A stretch of DNA of 64,000 bases from Psychroserpens sp. (GCA_017643165.1 JAEPNY010000002.1:350402-414401); one strand, 5' to 3'; positions 1 to 9,038 are shown, counted from the stretch's first letter. Notes: generated from the letters alone by a model not told the origin. A program made the numbers and translations.

Positions 1-1
1 A

Positions 2-1096
2 GGAGGACCAGGAGCCATGTTCTGGATGTGGATTAGTGCCATTGTTGGGATGAGTACTAAATATTTTACATCCACATTGGCAATTTTATATCGTGGAAAA
101 GATTCCAGCGGCCAATTGCAAGGTGGTCCAATGTATTTTATTAGAGAAGGACTAGGGAAACGCTGGAAACCACTAGCTATAATGTTTTCAGTTTTTGGAA
201 TGCTTGGCGCCTTGCCAGTTGTAAATGTTAATCAACTTAAACAGGCGATAAATGATATTATATTGATTCCAAATGGCGTTGAGGTTGATCTCTATACCAA
301 TATACTTATAGCTATTATTCTAGTGATAATAACGTCAATAGTAATAATGGGAGGCTTAAAACGAATCAGTAACGTTGCTTCTAAAATGGTGCCTTCAATG
401 GTGCTCCTTTACTTTGTGTTGGTATTAATCATATTGGCGGTGAATTATGATCAGGTACCACATTATTTTGTTCTAATTATTACCGATGCCTTTGACGCCA
501 ACTACATCTCAGGAGATGAGGTAATGGGAGGGATGCTTGGTGCTTTGATATTACTTGGAATAAAACGCGGAGCATTTTCAAACGAAGCTGGAATTGGAAC
601 GGCGCCAATGGCCCATGGTGCAGCGAAAACAGATGAGCCTGTTCGAGAGGGACTAGTAGCGATGCTTGGTCCAGTGATCGATACACTTATTGTCTGTACA
701 TTAACGGCATTAGCAATCTTAGTAACTGGTGTTTGGGAAACAACAGCCAAGAATGGTGTGAGTCTCACGGCTTCCGCATTTCAAGAAGCTATGCCTTATG
801 GTCAGTACCTATTAATGGTTTGCGTATTTATTTTTAGCATATCCTCTTTGTTTTCGTATGCCTATTATGGTAAAAAGTGCTTGTCCTTTTTAATAGGTGC
901 ACAGAACAAACACTATTATAACATCTTTTATATAGGCAGTATTGTTATTGCTGCAACTACCGAATTTGAAGTGATGATCAACTTTATAGATGGAATTTTT
1001 GCATTTATGGCCATTCCAACAATGCTGGCAACTATTTTACTTGCGCCAAAGGTGGTAAAGGAAACCAAATCTTATTTTAATAGATTGAGGCCATAG
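2..1096 (+). CDS. Alanine/glycine:cation symporter (AGCS) family protein, 5' truncated
   Basis: Sodium-coupled uptake of alanine or glycine across the inner membrane is the family role. The frame is open to the window edge and the codons before the first ATG (nt 17) read GGPGA, which joins MFWMW to give the conserved AGCS GPGAxFWMW motif, so the gene starts upstream of the window and ATG 17 is internal. Further family marks are GGPMYF (about residues 36-41 from that ATG) and NEAGIGTAPMAH (189-200), followed by several hydrophobic helices to the C-terminus. About 360 residues remain of a usual 450-500. Exact substrate is not determinable. Confidence 0.9.
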   Translation, partial: GGPGAMFWMWISAIVGMSTKYFTSTLAILYRGKDSSGQLQGGPMYFIREGLGKRWKPLAIMFSVFGMLGALPVVNVNQLKQAINDIILIPNGVEVDLYTNILIAIILVIITSIVIMGGLKRISNVASKMVPSMVLLYFVLVLIILAVNYDQVPHYFVLIITDAFDANYISGDEVMGGMLGALILLGIKRGAFSNEAGIGTAPMAHGAAKTDEPVREGLVAMLGPVIDTLIVCTLTALAILVTGVWETTAKNGVSLTASAFQEAMPYGQYLLMVCVFIFSISSLFSYAYYGKKCLSFLIGAQNKHYYNIFYIGSIVIAATTEFEVMINFIDGIFAFMAIPTMLATILLAPKVVKETKSYFNRLRP

Positions 1097-1293
1097 GAAA
1101 AGGAATCAACTAGTCTTAAAATACTTTATAAGAAAGTAATTGAAGTGTCAAAAAACTTGTAAATTATGAATCCAAAAAGTTGAGAATTATCATCTAATAA
1201 TGCATGTGGCACTGATTTTTTAAAAACTGCTAAAAAATTGAATTGAAACTAGGGTCTAGAGACTCATTTATTCAAACTTTAATAAATACCATA

Positions 1294-3201
1294 ATGAGTA
1301 ATTATCATATAAAACATTTAGAAGAGTATTATCAAGTCTATCGCAAATCGGTTCGAAATCCCGAATTATTTTGGGAAGAAATTGCTGAAGAACATTTCCT
1401 ATGGCGAAAAAAATGGAACAATGTATTAAGTTGGGATTTCAGTAAACCAGAAGTGAAATGGTTTGAAGGAGCGCAATTAAATATTACTGAAAATTGTATC
1501 GATCGACATTTAGTAACACGAGGTGATAAAACTGCAATTCTTTTTGAACCAAATGACCCTAATGAATCCGCTGAGCACATAAGCTATAAAGACTTACATG
1601 AAAGAGTCTGTCGCTTTGCAAATGTTCTTAAACGTAAAGGTATAACCAAAGGTGATCGCGTGTGTATATATTTACCAATGATACCTGAATTGGCTATTTC
1701 TGTTCTGGCATGCGCAAGAATTGGAGCAATTCACTCCGTAGTATTTGCAGGGTTTTCTTCAACTGCTTTAGCAACACGTATTAATGATTCCCATTGTAAA
1801 ATGGTTATAACTAGTGATGGTTCTTACCGCGGTGCAAAAACAATAGATTTAAAAGGTATTGTGGATGAAGCTTTGGATAGTTGCGATTGTGTAGAGTCGG
1901 TATTAGTTGCGAAACGAATTAATTCAGAAATACAATTAAAAGAAGGCCGTGATTTTTGGTTACAACCCTTACTTGATAATGCTGATACAGATTGTGCAGC
2001 AGAAATCATGAATGCTGAAGATCCATTATTTATTCTTTATACCTCTGGATCCACAGGAAAACCTAAAGGAATGGTTCATACCACTGGTGGTTATATGGTC
2101 TACACAGCCTATACATTCAAGAATGTTTTCCAATATAGGGAAGAAGATGTGTATTGGTGTACCGCAGATATTGGCTGGATTACAGGTCATAGCTATATCG
2201 TTTATGGTCCTTTGTGTAATGGTGCAACAACCGTGATGTTTGAAGGCGTACCGAACTATCCTAGTTTTGAGAGATTCTGGGAAATCGTAGAAAAGCATAA
2301 GGTAAATCAATTCTACACGGCACCAACGGCAATTAGAGCATTAGCGAAAGAAGGTGTTGAACATCTTGAAAAACATGATTTATCTTCTTTGAAAGTATTA
2401 GGAACGGTTGGAGAACCAATTAATGAAGAAGCTTGGCACTGGTATGATGATAATGTTGGCAAAAAGAAAGCGCCTATTGTTGATACCTGGTGGCAAACAG
2501 AAACAGGCGGTATTATGATAACGCCAATAGCATTTGCAACGCCAACAAAACCAACCTATGCGACCTTACCTTTTATTGGTATTCAGCCGACATTAATGGA
2601 TGAGAATTTTCAAGAAATAATTGGAAATCAAGTAGATGGTCGATTGTGTATTAAGTTCCCATGGCCAAGTATCGCTAGAACAATATGGGGAGATCACCAA
2701 CGCTATAAAGACACCTATTTTTCGGCCTATAAGAATAAATATTTTACTGGAGATGGTGCGCTTCGTGATGAAGTTGGTTATTACAGAATTACAGGTCGAG
2801 TGGATGATGTCATCATAGTCTCTGGTCATAACTTAGGAACCGCCCCGATAGAAGATGCTATTAATGAGCATCCAGCGGTAGCTGAAAGTGCGATTGTAGG
2901 ATTTCCTCATGACATAAAAGGAAATGCATTGTATGGTTATGTGACGCTTAAAGATTCTGGAGAAGATAGAAATCAGGATAATTTAAGAAAAGAGATTAAT
3001 CAAATTATCACAGAACAAATTGGTCCGATAGCCAAACTGGATAAGATTCAATTTACTGATGGATTACCCAAAACGAGAAGTGGTAAAATAATGAGACGTA
3101 TTTTAAGGAAAATTGCTGGTAAGGATATCAGTAATTTAGGAGATACAAGTACATTATTGAACCCAGAAGTCGTCCAAAACATTATTCAAAATACTTTATA
3201 A
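1294..3201 (+). CDS. acs: Acetyl-CoA synthetase
   Basis: Activates acetate to acetyl-CoA through an acetyl-adenylate in the cytoplasm. An upstream in-frame TTG (nt 1243) exists, but ATG 1294 gives MSNYHIKHLEEY, a normal Acs N-terminus, and a 635-residue protein of usual length. Visible motifs are the P-loop YTSGSTGKPKG (249-259), WWQTETGG (399-406), the adenylate-binding TGDGA (485-489), the hinge GRVDD (501-505) and the C-terminal PKTRSGK with the catalytic, commonly acetylated Lys598. It stands alone, about 200 bases after the symporter and without an evident terminator between them. Very sure of function. Confidence 0.96.
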   Translation: MSNYHIKHLEEYYQVYRKSVRNPELFWEEIAEEHFLWRKKWNNVLSWDFSKPEVKWFEGAQLNITENCIDRHLVTRGDKTAILFEPNDPNESAEHISYKDLHERVCRFANVLKRKGITKGDRVCIYLPMIPELAISVLACARIGAIHSVVFAGFSSTALATRINDSHCKMVITSDGSYRGAKTIDLKGIVDEALDSCDCVESVLVAKRINSEIQLKEGRDFWLQPLLDNADTDCAAEIMNAEDPLFILYTSGSTGKPKGMVHTTGGYMVYTAYTFKNVFQYREEDVYWCTADIGWITGHSYIVYGPLCNGATTVMFEGVPNYPSFERFWEIVEKHKVNQFYTAPTAIRALAKEGVEHLEKHDLSSLKVLGTVGEPINEEAWHWYDDNVGKKKAPIVDTWWQTETGGIMITPIAFATPTKPTYATLPFIGIQPTLMDENFQEIIGNQVDGRLCIKFPWPSIARTIWGDHQRYKDTYFSAYKNKYFTGDGALRDEVGYYRITGRVDDVIIVSGHNLGTAPIEDAINEHPAVAESAIVGFPHDIKGNALYGYVTLKDSGEDRNQDNLRKEINQIITEQIGPIAKLDKIQFTDGLPKTRSGKIMRRILRKIAGKDISNLGDTSTLLNPEVVQNIIQNTL

Positions 3202-3547
3202 ACAACAGTTTCGGAGTACTCTTAATTATCTCAGTTAATAACCTGCTTATAAGTTTTTCTTTTTTTATAAAAGTCACGCCATTATTTTATAACTTTATAG
3301 GGATTGGCGCAGGCTTGCGCAATCTCCCTTAGTAATTAGTTAATCTTGTTGATGACAAGTGTTTATATGTGGTTGAGCACATATAAATGAAGAGTTCAAA
3401 AGTATCTAAATCACATTTGCTAAAAATGGTTTTAGATTTAGATACTTGAACTATTTTAAATTTTAACTAAACCAATCAAGTAAGAATTTATATTATTCTT
3501 AAGCGTCATAAATGCAAATTTGCGTTTATATATGTTGACGAGAGGTT
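3202..3547. repeat. Intergenic region with a series of inverted repeats
   Basis: No credible gene. Several inverted repeats lie in a row: an imperfect GC-rich hairpin at 3300-3328 (GGGA, TTG, CGCA arms); a perfect 10-bp repeat, TTTATATGTG at 3362-3371 with CACATATAAA at 3378-3387; an 18-bp repeat with a 2-base bulge, arms 3393-3412 and 3435-3452; TAAGAAT/ATTCTTA at 3481-3487 and 3495-3501; and CGTCA/TGACG arms (3504-3508, 3536-3540) around the palindrome GCAAATTTGC. They could end acs transcription, form a structured 5' leader of the next gene, or encode a small RNA. No T-run marks a clear intrinsic terminator. Confidence 0.6.
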
Positions 3548-5944
3548 ATGAATAAACGCTACTTATGGTACTCAAATATATTCCAAGTTATGCGTAAAAT
3601 TTTAACTTTAATCAGTTCATTATCAACATGGTTAAAACTCATCATTAATGAAATGATGAATCACATCATGTCGATAGTTTTTATTTTAATCTTGTATTTA
3701 ATGTTGTGGGTTGTACCACAGATAAATGATCTCATAATTGTGATCAATCAGGCAGATGATGACTGGATAGCTGTATTCGCATTTTTTGCATCTCTAAGTG
3801 TTTTAGCATTTTTGATCAGTACGATCAATTCTTATTTTGACCCGCCAATTCCTGAAGAAATAAGCGAATTACAAGCAAATGATGATACACAATTGTCTGA
3901 GCGAAAGTTTAAGTTCAATTATATTCCTAGAGATAGAAAAGAGCAATACTTAGAATCCAAAACGAAATTTACGATAGCCGAAACGACTTCGTTTTCTGAA
4001 ACACAAGCGGAGTATATCAAGCGATTATTCCCGAAATATCTTGGAACAATCCTAATACTCATAGCGGCATATGCTGTAAATAACACCTACTATGATGTGT
4101 ATTTAGAAAATATATCATTCTCATTTGGAAATTATGGATTTCTGATATGTTTAGTGCTATTACTTTTTAGTTTGTATCAGCCACTTATGACGTTTATCAT
4201 GAAGTATATATCACGTTATAACTGGACAAGCTATATTCCTATAGCAATTGCTGTAATCTCCTTACTAGGTATTGTATTATTGGGTTTATTTAATCAAGGT
4301 GGATCTCAAGGGGATGCGCAACGGTTGTTCTTTTCATTGATATTGTTGGCATCCTTTTTTTTGGTGGTATCTGTATCATATAATACATTGGTTTTGAAAA
4401 TTAAGAAATGGATTGGTGCACCTGTTATCATATTATTCGTTATCGCTATTTTTTCATCCTACTTGATATTAGTTTTTAATCCGCAGGCATTGAAATTTAT
4501 TACACCGTTATCTATTGTGATGATTTGTATTATCGGTATTTATACGTTGTGTAATCTTATAAAGTTAATTGGTCACAAAAAGCAGGTGCCATTATTGACA
4601 ATCGTCATTATCGCTGCGATTGGTTTGTCTATCAATACCGCAAGTAAGCCTGATTTTGATCATTATGATGCAACCCATGTCACCACTTCCTTAAAGGCTT
4701 CCGATCGTATGAAGTTGGATGCATATATTGATAAGTGGATTGAAGATCGCAGAGTTGATATTTTAAATTCAACGAGTGACTCTAAATTCCCAATTATTTT
4801 AGTTTCTGCAGAAGGCGGAGGATCACGAGCAGGTTTGTGGTCATTTCTAGTTCAGAGTTACCTTTATGATCGCAATCCGGATTATTTTGAAAAACACCTA
4901 TTTTCTATGACAGGTGCCTCTGGTGGCGGTGGTGGAAATAATATGTTTTATGCGCAAGTATATAATTTATTGGACGGTAAAAGCAATGTACCATTAAAGT
5001 ATAAGGATGCACGTAAAGACTCATTAAAATACCGCGCAAGTGAGATTTATAATAAAGATTATTTATCGACATCGGTTGCGAGTTTATTAGGTCGTGATTT
5101 AATCGAAAATATAACGAACTGGTTTTGCTTTCCAGATCGTGGAGCATTACTTGAAAATGAGTGGGAGCAAAGTTTTCAGGAAACGTTTATGTATACTGGT
5201 ACAAGTCCGATAGCTGAAGCATACTTAGAAATGATGCCTAGAGCAGATCAATACGAATACATACGTCCAATATTGATTACTAACACGACACATCTCCAAT
5301 CTGGGCAATATGCAGTGATGTCTCCAGTTAGTACTCATGAAGACAATGAAAATATGGGTGTTTTTAAGGATTTGATTTTTGAGTATCCTAGACCTTCTGA
5401 AATGATAAAGCGATCAACAGCGATGTCTATGAATGCAAGATTTCCATATTTGAGTCCTGCGGCAAGGATTAAAGATGTTGGGCAATTTGGTGATGCGGGC
5501 TATTACGACAATGTAGGTGGAACGGTTAGTAGGCGTTTAAGTTTTGCTTTAGAGCGTGCATTGTTAAAAGATTCTGCCTTAACGGGTAAGTATGAAATCA
5601 AACATTTATTAATTACCAATTTTGAAGCTAAGTCAGAGCTTTCGTATTCGAGTCAGCTAACTGCTCCAGCATCTATGATTTGGAACGCGACGTTTGCACA
5701 TCCGAAAGAAATGGAAAAAAGTATGTCGAATGTTACTAATGTCCAATCGAAACGTACAGAAATTCCACAAGATCTTTCTGAAATGTCGTTTATAAGGCAG
5801 ATGGTGGAACAGGAAGAGGTTAAACCGATAATTCCGTTAGGACGTTATTTGTCACAAAAGGCGGTACTTTCTATGGAAGCTAGATTGAAAACTGCAGAGG
5901 TTGTGGCGCAATTGAATAGTATGGTTCCGATCAAGTCAGAATAG
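3548..5944 (+). CDS. Multi-pass membrane protein with patatin-like phospholipase domain
   Basis: A 798-residue protein. Roughly the first 370 residues hold several strongly hydrophobic segments, interrupted by a polar loop at about 100-165. The C-terminal half is patatin-like: the oxyanion loop GGGSRAGLW (about 420), the nucleophile elbow GASGG in the GxSxG pattern (about 456) and DAG (about 648) in place of the usual DG[GA] of the Ser-Asp dyad. Patatin enzymes hydrolyse acyl lipids; here the domain would be tethered at the inner membrane, which suggests membrane lipid turnover (inference). The start ATG follows AGAGG. Substrate unknown. Confidence 0.75.
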   Translation: MNKRYLWYSNIFQVMRKILTLISSLSTWLKLIINEMMNHIMSIVFILILYLMLWVVPQINDLIIVINQADDDWIAVFAFFASLSVLAFLISTINSYFDPPIPEEISELQANDDTQLSERKFKFNYIPRDRKEQYLESKTKFTIAETTSFSETQAEYIKRLFPKYLGTILILIAAYAVNNTYYDVYLENISFSFGNYGFLICLVLLLFSLYQPLMTFIMKYISRYNWTSYIPIAIAVISLLGIVLLGLFNQGGSQGDAQRLFFSLILLASFFLVVSVSYNTLVLKIKKWIGAPVIILFVIAIFSSYLILVFNPQALKFITPLSIVMICIIGIYTLCNLIKLIGHKKQVPLLTIVIIAAIGLSINTASKPDFDHYDATHVTTSLKASDRMKLDAYIDKWIEDRRVDILNSTSDSKFPIILVSAEGGGSRAGLWSFLVQSYLYDRNPDYFEKHLFSMTGASGGGGGNNMFYAQVYNLLDGKSNVPLKYKDARKDSLKYRASEIYNKDYLSTSVASLLGRDLIENITNWFCFPDRGALLENEWEQSFQETFMYTGTSPIAEAYLEMMPRADQYEYIRPILITNTTHLQSGQYAVMSPVSTHEDNENMGVFKDLIFEYPRPSEMIKRSTAMSMNARFPYLSPAARIKDVGQFGDAGYYDNVGGTVSRRLSFALERALLKDSALTGKYEIKHLLITNFEAKSELSYSSQLTAPASMIWNATFAHPKEMEKSMSNVTNVQSKRTEIPQDLSEMSFIRQMVEQEEVKPIIPLGRYLSQKAVLSMEARLKTAEVVAQLNSMVPIKSE

Positions 5945-5948
5945 CTAC

Positions 5949-7172
5949 TTAAGAAATATGCTGTGTTTTTCTGTAAATGATCTTTCGACGTCGTTTTAGA
6001 TATAGAAATACAAGAAGTGACAAACAACCAAATACCGAGAATCCTATAAAAAGAGGAAGAACAGACGTGTTTACGAAACTTCCTATGTAATTCGCTATTG
6101 GGACTGCCATAACGGTTGAAATAAAACCATTGATCGCGGCTCCAATACCAGCTATATGTCCAAGTGGCTCCATTGCTAAAGATCTCAAATTTCCAAAGAG
6201 AAAACCAACTGAAAAAAATTGAATCAAGAAAAACAATACTAAGATTTCAATACTCGGATTGAATCCATTATAGAAGCATACCACATATAATAATGAAATC
6301 AAGACGTAAGCAATTGTCGCTGCATATGCGATATTAAATGCGCCAAACTTCATAACTAATCGGCTATTTGTAAACGTAGCAAACCCAACTGAGAATGCAG
6401 TACTCGCAAATATGTATGGAAAAAGCTGACCCAGTTGATATTGTTCTTGAAAAATTTGCTGGGATGTACTTAGATACACCATAAAAGAACCGGTTATAAA
6501 TCCAGATACTAAAGTGAATCCAACTGCGTCTTTATATCTAAAAAACTCTTTGGTGCCAGAGATAAATATGGAAGGTGAAAACCGAATTCTTTTTTCAACT
6601 TCAAGCGTTTCTGGCTGACGTTTCCAAAACCAAAGCACGATCAATAAACCTATAATTAGATTGGCATTAAAGATGGCTTTCCAATCAAATAGATCCAATA
6701 ATAACTGCCCGAATGTTGGTGCAATTATCGGAACTAAAATGAAGAACATTACGATAATCGAAAGAATCTTAGCCATAAAATCTCCGCTGTAGGTGTCGCG
6801 CGTCATGGAAATCGCCATAGTTCGTGGCGAGGATAAACCAATACCTTGAAATATTCGACCAATAATCATCATCTCCATACTCTTTGTAGTCACGCATACA
6901 ATGCTCGCCACCACAAAAACTGCAAATCCAATGTAAACAAGTGGTTTTCTACCAAAACTATCAGAGAGCGGACCAAATATGAGCTGTCCAAATCCTAAAC
7001 CTAAAAAGATCATTGTAATCAAAAGTTGATTATCACTAGGATTAACCACATTTAAGGAATTGCCAATTTCGGGTAAAGCCGGTAACATTGCATCAATAGA
7101 CAAGGCTACAATAGACATTAGAGAAGCCATGAGTGCAATAAATTCGGACTTAAATGCTGGTTTGGATTTCAT
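5949..7172 (-). CDS. Bcr/CflA-type MFS multidrug efflux transporter
   Basis: Proton-driven export of small molecules across the inner membrane. At 407 residues it has the 12-helix length. TM1 contains the acidic residue and PALP pattern of the Bcr/CflA subfamily (SIDAMLPALPEIG, from about residue 25) and loop 2-3 carries MFS motif A, GPLSDSFGRKP (67-77). It converges on the patatin gene with only a few bases between stops. A TACCTTTG promoter box ends four bases before the ATG, so the message is probably leaderless. Substrate cannot be named. Confidence 0.88.
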   Translation of the reverse strand: MKSKPAFKSEFIALMASLMSIVALSIDAMLPALPEIGNSLNVVNPSDNQLLITMIFLGLGFGQLIFGPLSDSFGRKPLVYIGFAVFVVASIVCVTTKSMEMMIIGRIFQGIGLSSPRTMAISMTRDTYSGDFMAKILSIIVMFFILVPIIAPTFGQLLLDLFDWKAIFNANLIIGLLIVLWFWKRQPETLEVEKRIRFSPSIFISGTKEFFRYKDAVGFTLVSGFITGSFMVYLSTSQQIFQEQYQLGQLFPYIFASTAFSVGFATFTNSRLVMKFGAFNIAYAATIAYVLISLLYVVCFYNGFNPSIEILVLFFLIQFFSVGFLFGNLRSLAMEPLGHIAGIGAAINGFISTVMAVPIANYIGSFVNTSVLPLFIGFSVFGCLSLLVFLYLKRRRKIIYRKTQHIS

Positions 7173-7176
7173 TTTG

Positions 7177-7184
7177 CAAAGGTA
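7177..7184 (-). promoter_or_regulatory. -7 box (TACCTTTG) of the Bcr/CflA transporter gene
   Basis: Perfect match to the Bacteroidota TAnnTTTG element, ending four bases before the ATG at 7172. A weak TTTA sits about 20 bases upstream at the -33 position. Transcription would begin at or next to the start codon. Confidence 0.55.
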
Positions 7185-7240
7185 CTAGTATTCCATTAAT
7201 GTTAAAGAATGGCCGTCATAAAGTCTTCTTAAATAAACTA

Positions 7241-7267
7241 ATAAAAAAACTCCCTGAATAGGGAGTT
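7241..7267 (-). terminator. Intrinsic terminator of the DUF1579 gene
   Basis: Perfect 8-bp stem AACTCCCT/AGGGAGTT with loop GAAT (7248-7267), followed on the minus strand by a T-run (plus-strand A7 at its left). Confidence 0.85.
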
Positions 7268-7292
7268 CGTATTTTAAAAACAGACTGATTGT

Positions 7293-7856
7293 TTACTTCA
7301 TTCGAGAGTAATTAATTTCCATGGTTTTCATCTCTTTATCACCTAACACCATATACATTTCAAAGAGGTGACGGTCATCAGAAATATAAGTAAGCACTTG
7401 TTTGACAGTCATGTCTTGACCTGACATTGGGTCTGACATTTTACCTATTGTGACCATGACTTTATCATCACTACTTAATTCGCCTTCCATCTGCATGATG
7501 CCACTTCCAAAATTATCAATCCATGTCGTGATAAAGCGTTTTTTGATATTATCGTATCCAACAGTGCCTTCTCCTTTAAATGGTTTACCCATCATCTCTC
7601 CAGAATGGGTAGATTTTTGATACAGACCATTCATGATCATTCTGTTAGTTGTTTTCATCGTTGACGCCATCGGGGGTTGTGTGGGATCCATCCACATCTT
7701 GACATCTCCTTGCCATTCGCCATCAAATGACGCTAACCATTTGTGGTATTTCCCAGGGGTCATGCTATCCTCCCAAGCTTTCATTTCTTCAGGAGTCTGG
7801 GCATAATTAATTGAGCAAAAGCTCATTAAAATTAAAGCTAAAACTAGTTTTTTCAT
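7293..7856 (-). CDS. Secreted DUF1579 family protein
   Basis: 187 residues with a clear signal peptide ending near NYAQ (residue 20), so periplasmic or surface-exposed. The body matches the DUF1579 pattern: GEWQGDVKMWMDP near the N-terminus, then GTVGYDNIKKRFITTWIDNFG and a series of beta-strand-like segments compatible with a small barrel. The family has no established function. It is monocistronic, with its own terminator. Confidence 0.75.
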   Translation of the reverse strand: MKKLVLALILMSFCSINYAQTPEEMKAWEDSMTPGKYHKWLASFDGEWQGDVKMWMDPTQPPMASTMKTTNRMIMNGLYQKSTHSGEMMGKPFKGEGTVGYDNIKKRFITTWIDNFGSGIMQMEGELSSDDKVMVTIGKMSDPMSGQDMTVKQVLTYISDDRHLFEMYMVLGDKEMKTMEINYSRMK

Positions 7857-7991
7857 TGTATTTAGATTGCGGTTATGGTTTAAAGATAAAAAAAATATAG
7901 CTTGTTAATTTGTTGTATGCGATCTACACGAATGTTCACCTTGACATGCTTAACTTCTCTTATTTAATTATATTTAATCAAAATTTTATTT

Positions 7992-8441
7992 ATGCTTACT
8001 GAAACTCTAATTGCGTTCTTTGATCGAGATCTTAATAATTTAAAAACCGAAATCTTGTCTTATACTGATGAGAATGATCTATGGCTTACCTCACATGATA
8101 TTTCAAATTCTGCCGGTAATTTAAGTTTACATATTGTTGGAAATCTCAATCATTTTGTTGGGGCAGTAATTGGAAAAACAGGCTATATTCGACAACGTGA
8201 TCTCGAATTTAGCCAAAAACATGTCCCTCGAGAAGAATTGATAAAACAGATCGATGATACTTTTGAAATGCTTACATCAGTTATTTCAAACTTGACGGTG
8301 GAGCAATTGGATAGTGAATATCCAAAACAGGTTTTTGGTAAGCCAATGCGTACGGAATATTTTTTAATCCATTTATGCACACATTTGACATATCATTTAG
8401 GTCAAATAAATTATCATAGACGCTTATTGATCAATGATTAA
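7992..8441 (+). CDS. DinB/YfiT-like four-helix protein
   Basis: 149 residues, cytoplasmic, mostly helical. Histidines in LSLHIVGNLNH and in LTYHLGQINYH match the positions of the metal-binding triad of the DinB superfamily (DUF1572-like group). Such proteins often use metal and small thiols in transfer reactions, but no activity can be assigned. The ATG at 7992 is the only sensible start; the gene appears to be transcribed alone. Confidence 0.65.
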   Translation: MLTETLIAFFDRDLNNLKTEILSYTDENDLWLTSHDISNSAGNLSLHIVGNLNHFVGAVIGKTGYIRQRDLEFSQKHVPREELIKQIDDTFEMLTSVISNLTVEQLDSEYPKQVFGKPMRTEYFLIHLCTHLTYHLGQINYHRRLLIND

Positions 8442-8505
8442 TAATATTGTTTTAACATTACATTAACAATTTTCATTATATTTATCATACCTAAATTTAA
8501 TTATT

Positions 8506-9009
8506 ATGAAATCAACTATTTTAAAACTATTATTAAGCCTAATCGTTGTATTGGCGTGGTCGTGTAAACCAAAATTTGATGCTGAATTACACAAAGAAAT
8601 TGCTGCTGAGCATGAGGCATTGGAGGCCGAACATGCCTCTATGGTTACTGCACATGAAGATCTTGAGAAAGCACATGCATCATGGGTTGCAGCACATGCC
8701 GCTCTTCCCGAAACAGATTCCTTACACTTGGAAGTGGAAGGAAAGCATACAGCACTTATTGAAAAACATCAAAAGTTAATGTTGGAGCACGAAGCATTAA
8801 TTAAAAAACATGCAGAGATTGAGGCTATGCATGAAACCGGCGAAATGTCTACAGAGGATGTTAAAGCTGAACATGAGGCGATAAAAAAAGAACATGAGCG
8901 TATGCAATCGGATCATGAAGCTATGGAAGGCGAACATGCTACTATGAAAAGTGATCATGAACAGATTATGACGGAACATGAGACATCTGAAGAAGAAAGT
9001 GAAGAATAA
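8506..9009 (+). CDS. Lipoprotein with strict histidine heptad repeats (novel)
   Basis: 167 residues: a lipoprotein signal with lipobox LAWSC (Cys20), then an all-helical, highly charged body. Every histidine lies on a seven-residue grid, in three blocks of six: 29, 36, 43, 50, 57, 64; 74, 81, 88, 95, 102, 109; 123, 130, 137, 144, 151, 158. Three residues after nearly every His is a hydrophobic residue (Ile, Leu, Met, Val or Trp), so His occupies position a and the hydrophobic residue position d of a coiled coil. Two breaks, at PETDS and TGEMSTED, would divide it into three equal helices. A membrane-anchored metal-binding or pH-sensing bundle is an inference; I recognise no named family. Confidence 0.7.
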   Translation: MKSTILKLLLSLIVVLAWSCKPKFDAELHKEIAAEHEALEAEHASMVTAHEDLEKAHASWVAAHAALPETDSLHLEVEGKHTALIEKHQKLMLEHEALIKKHAEIEAMHETGEMSTEDVKAEHEAIKKEHERMQSDHEAMEGEHATMKSDHEQIMTEHETSEEESEE

Positions 9010-9038
9010 AAAAAAGCCTGCTATTAGCAGGCTTTTTT
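9010..9038 (+). terminator. Intrinsic terminator of the His-heptad lipoprotein gene
   Basis: Stem AAGCCTGCT/AGCAGGCTT around loop ATT, extended by A6 and T6 tracts. The symmetric tracts would also allow termination from the other strand. Confidence 0.9.

Noticed and set aside
502-768. Small minus-strand frames opposite the AGCS symporter
   Set aside because: Shadow frames of a clearly conserved gene, with low-complexity translated sequence.
1243-1293. TTG-initiated extension of acetyl-CoA synthetase
   Set aside because: ATG 1294 gives the normal N-terminus and length; the added 17 residues have no family match that I can see.
3362-3501. CRISPR-like array in the repeat-rich intergenic region
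   Set aside because: The repeats are inverted, of different sequence and of unequal spacing; there are no direct repeats and no cas genes.
8546-8979. Alternative frames (plus 77 codons, minus 60 codons) across the His-rich lipoprotein
   Set aside because: They arise from the periodic codons of the repeats; only the 8506 frame has a lipobox, start context and terminator.
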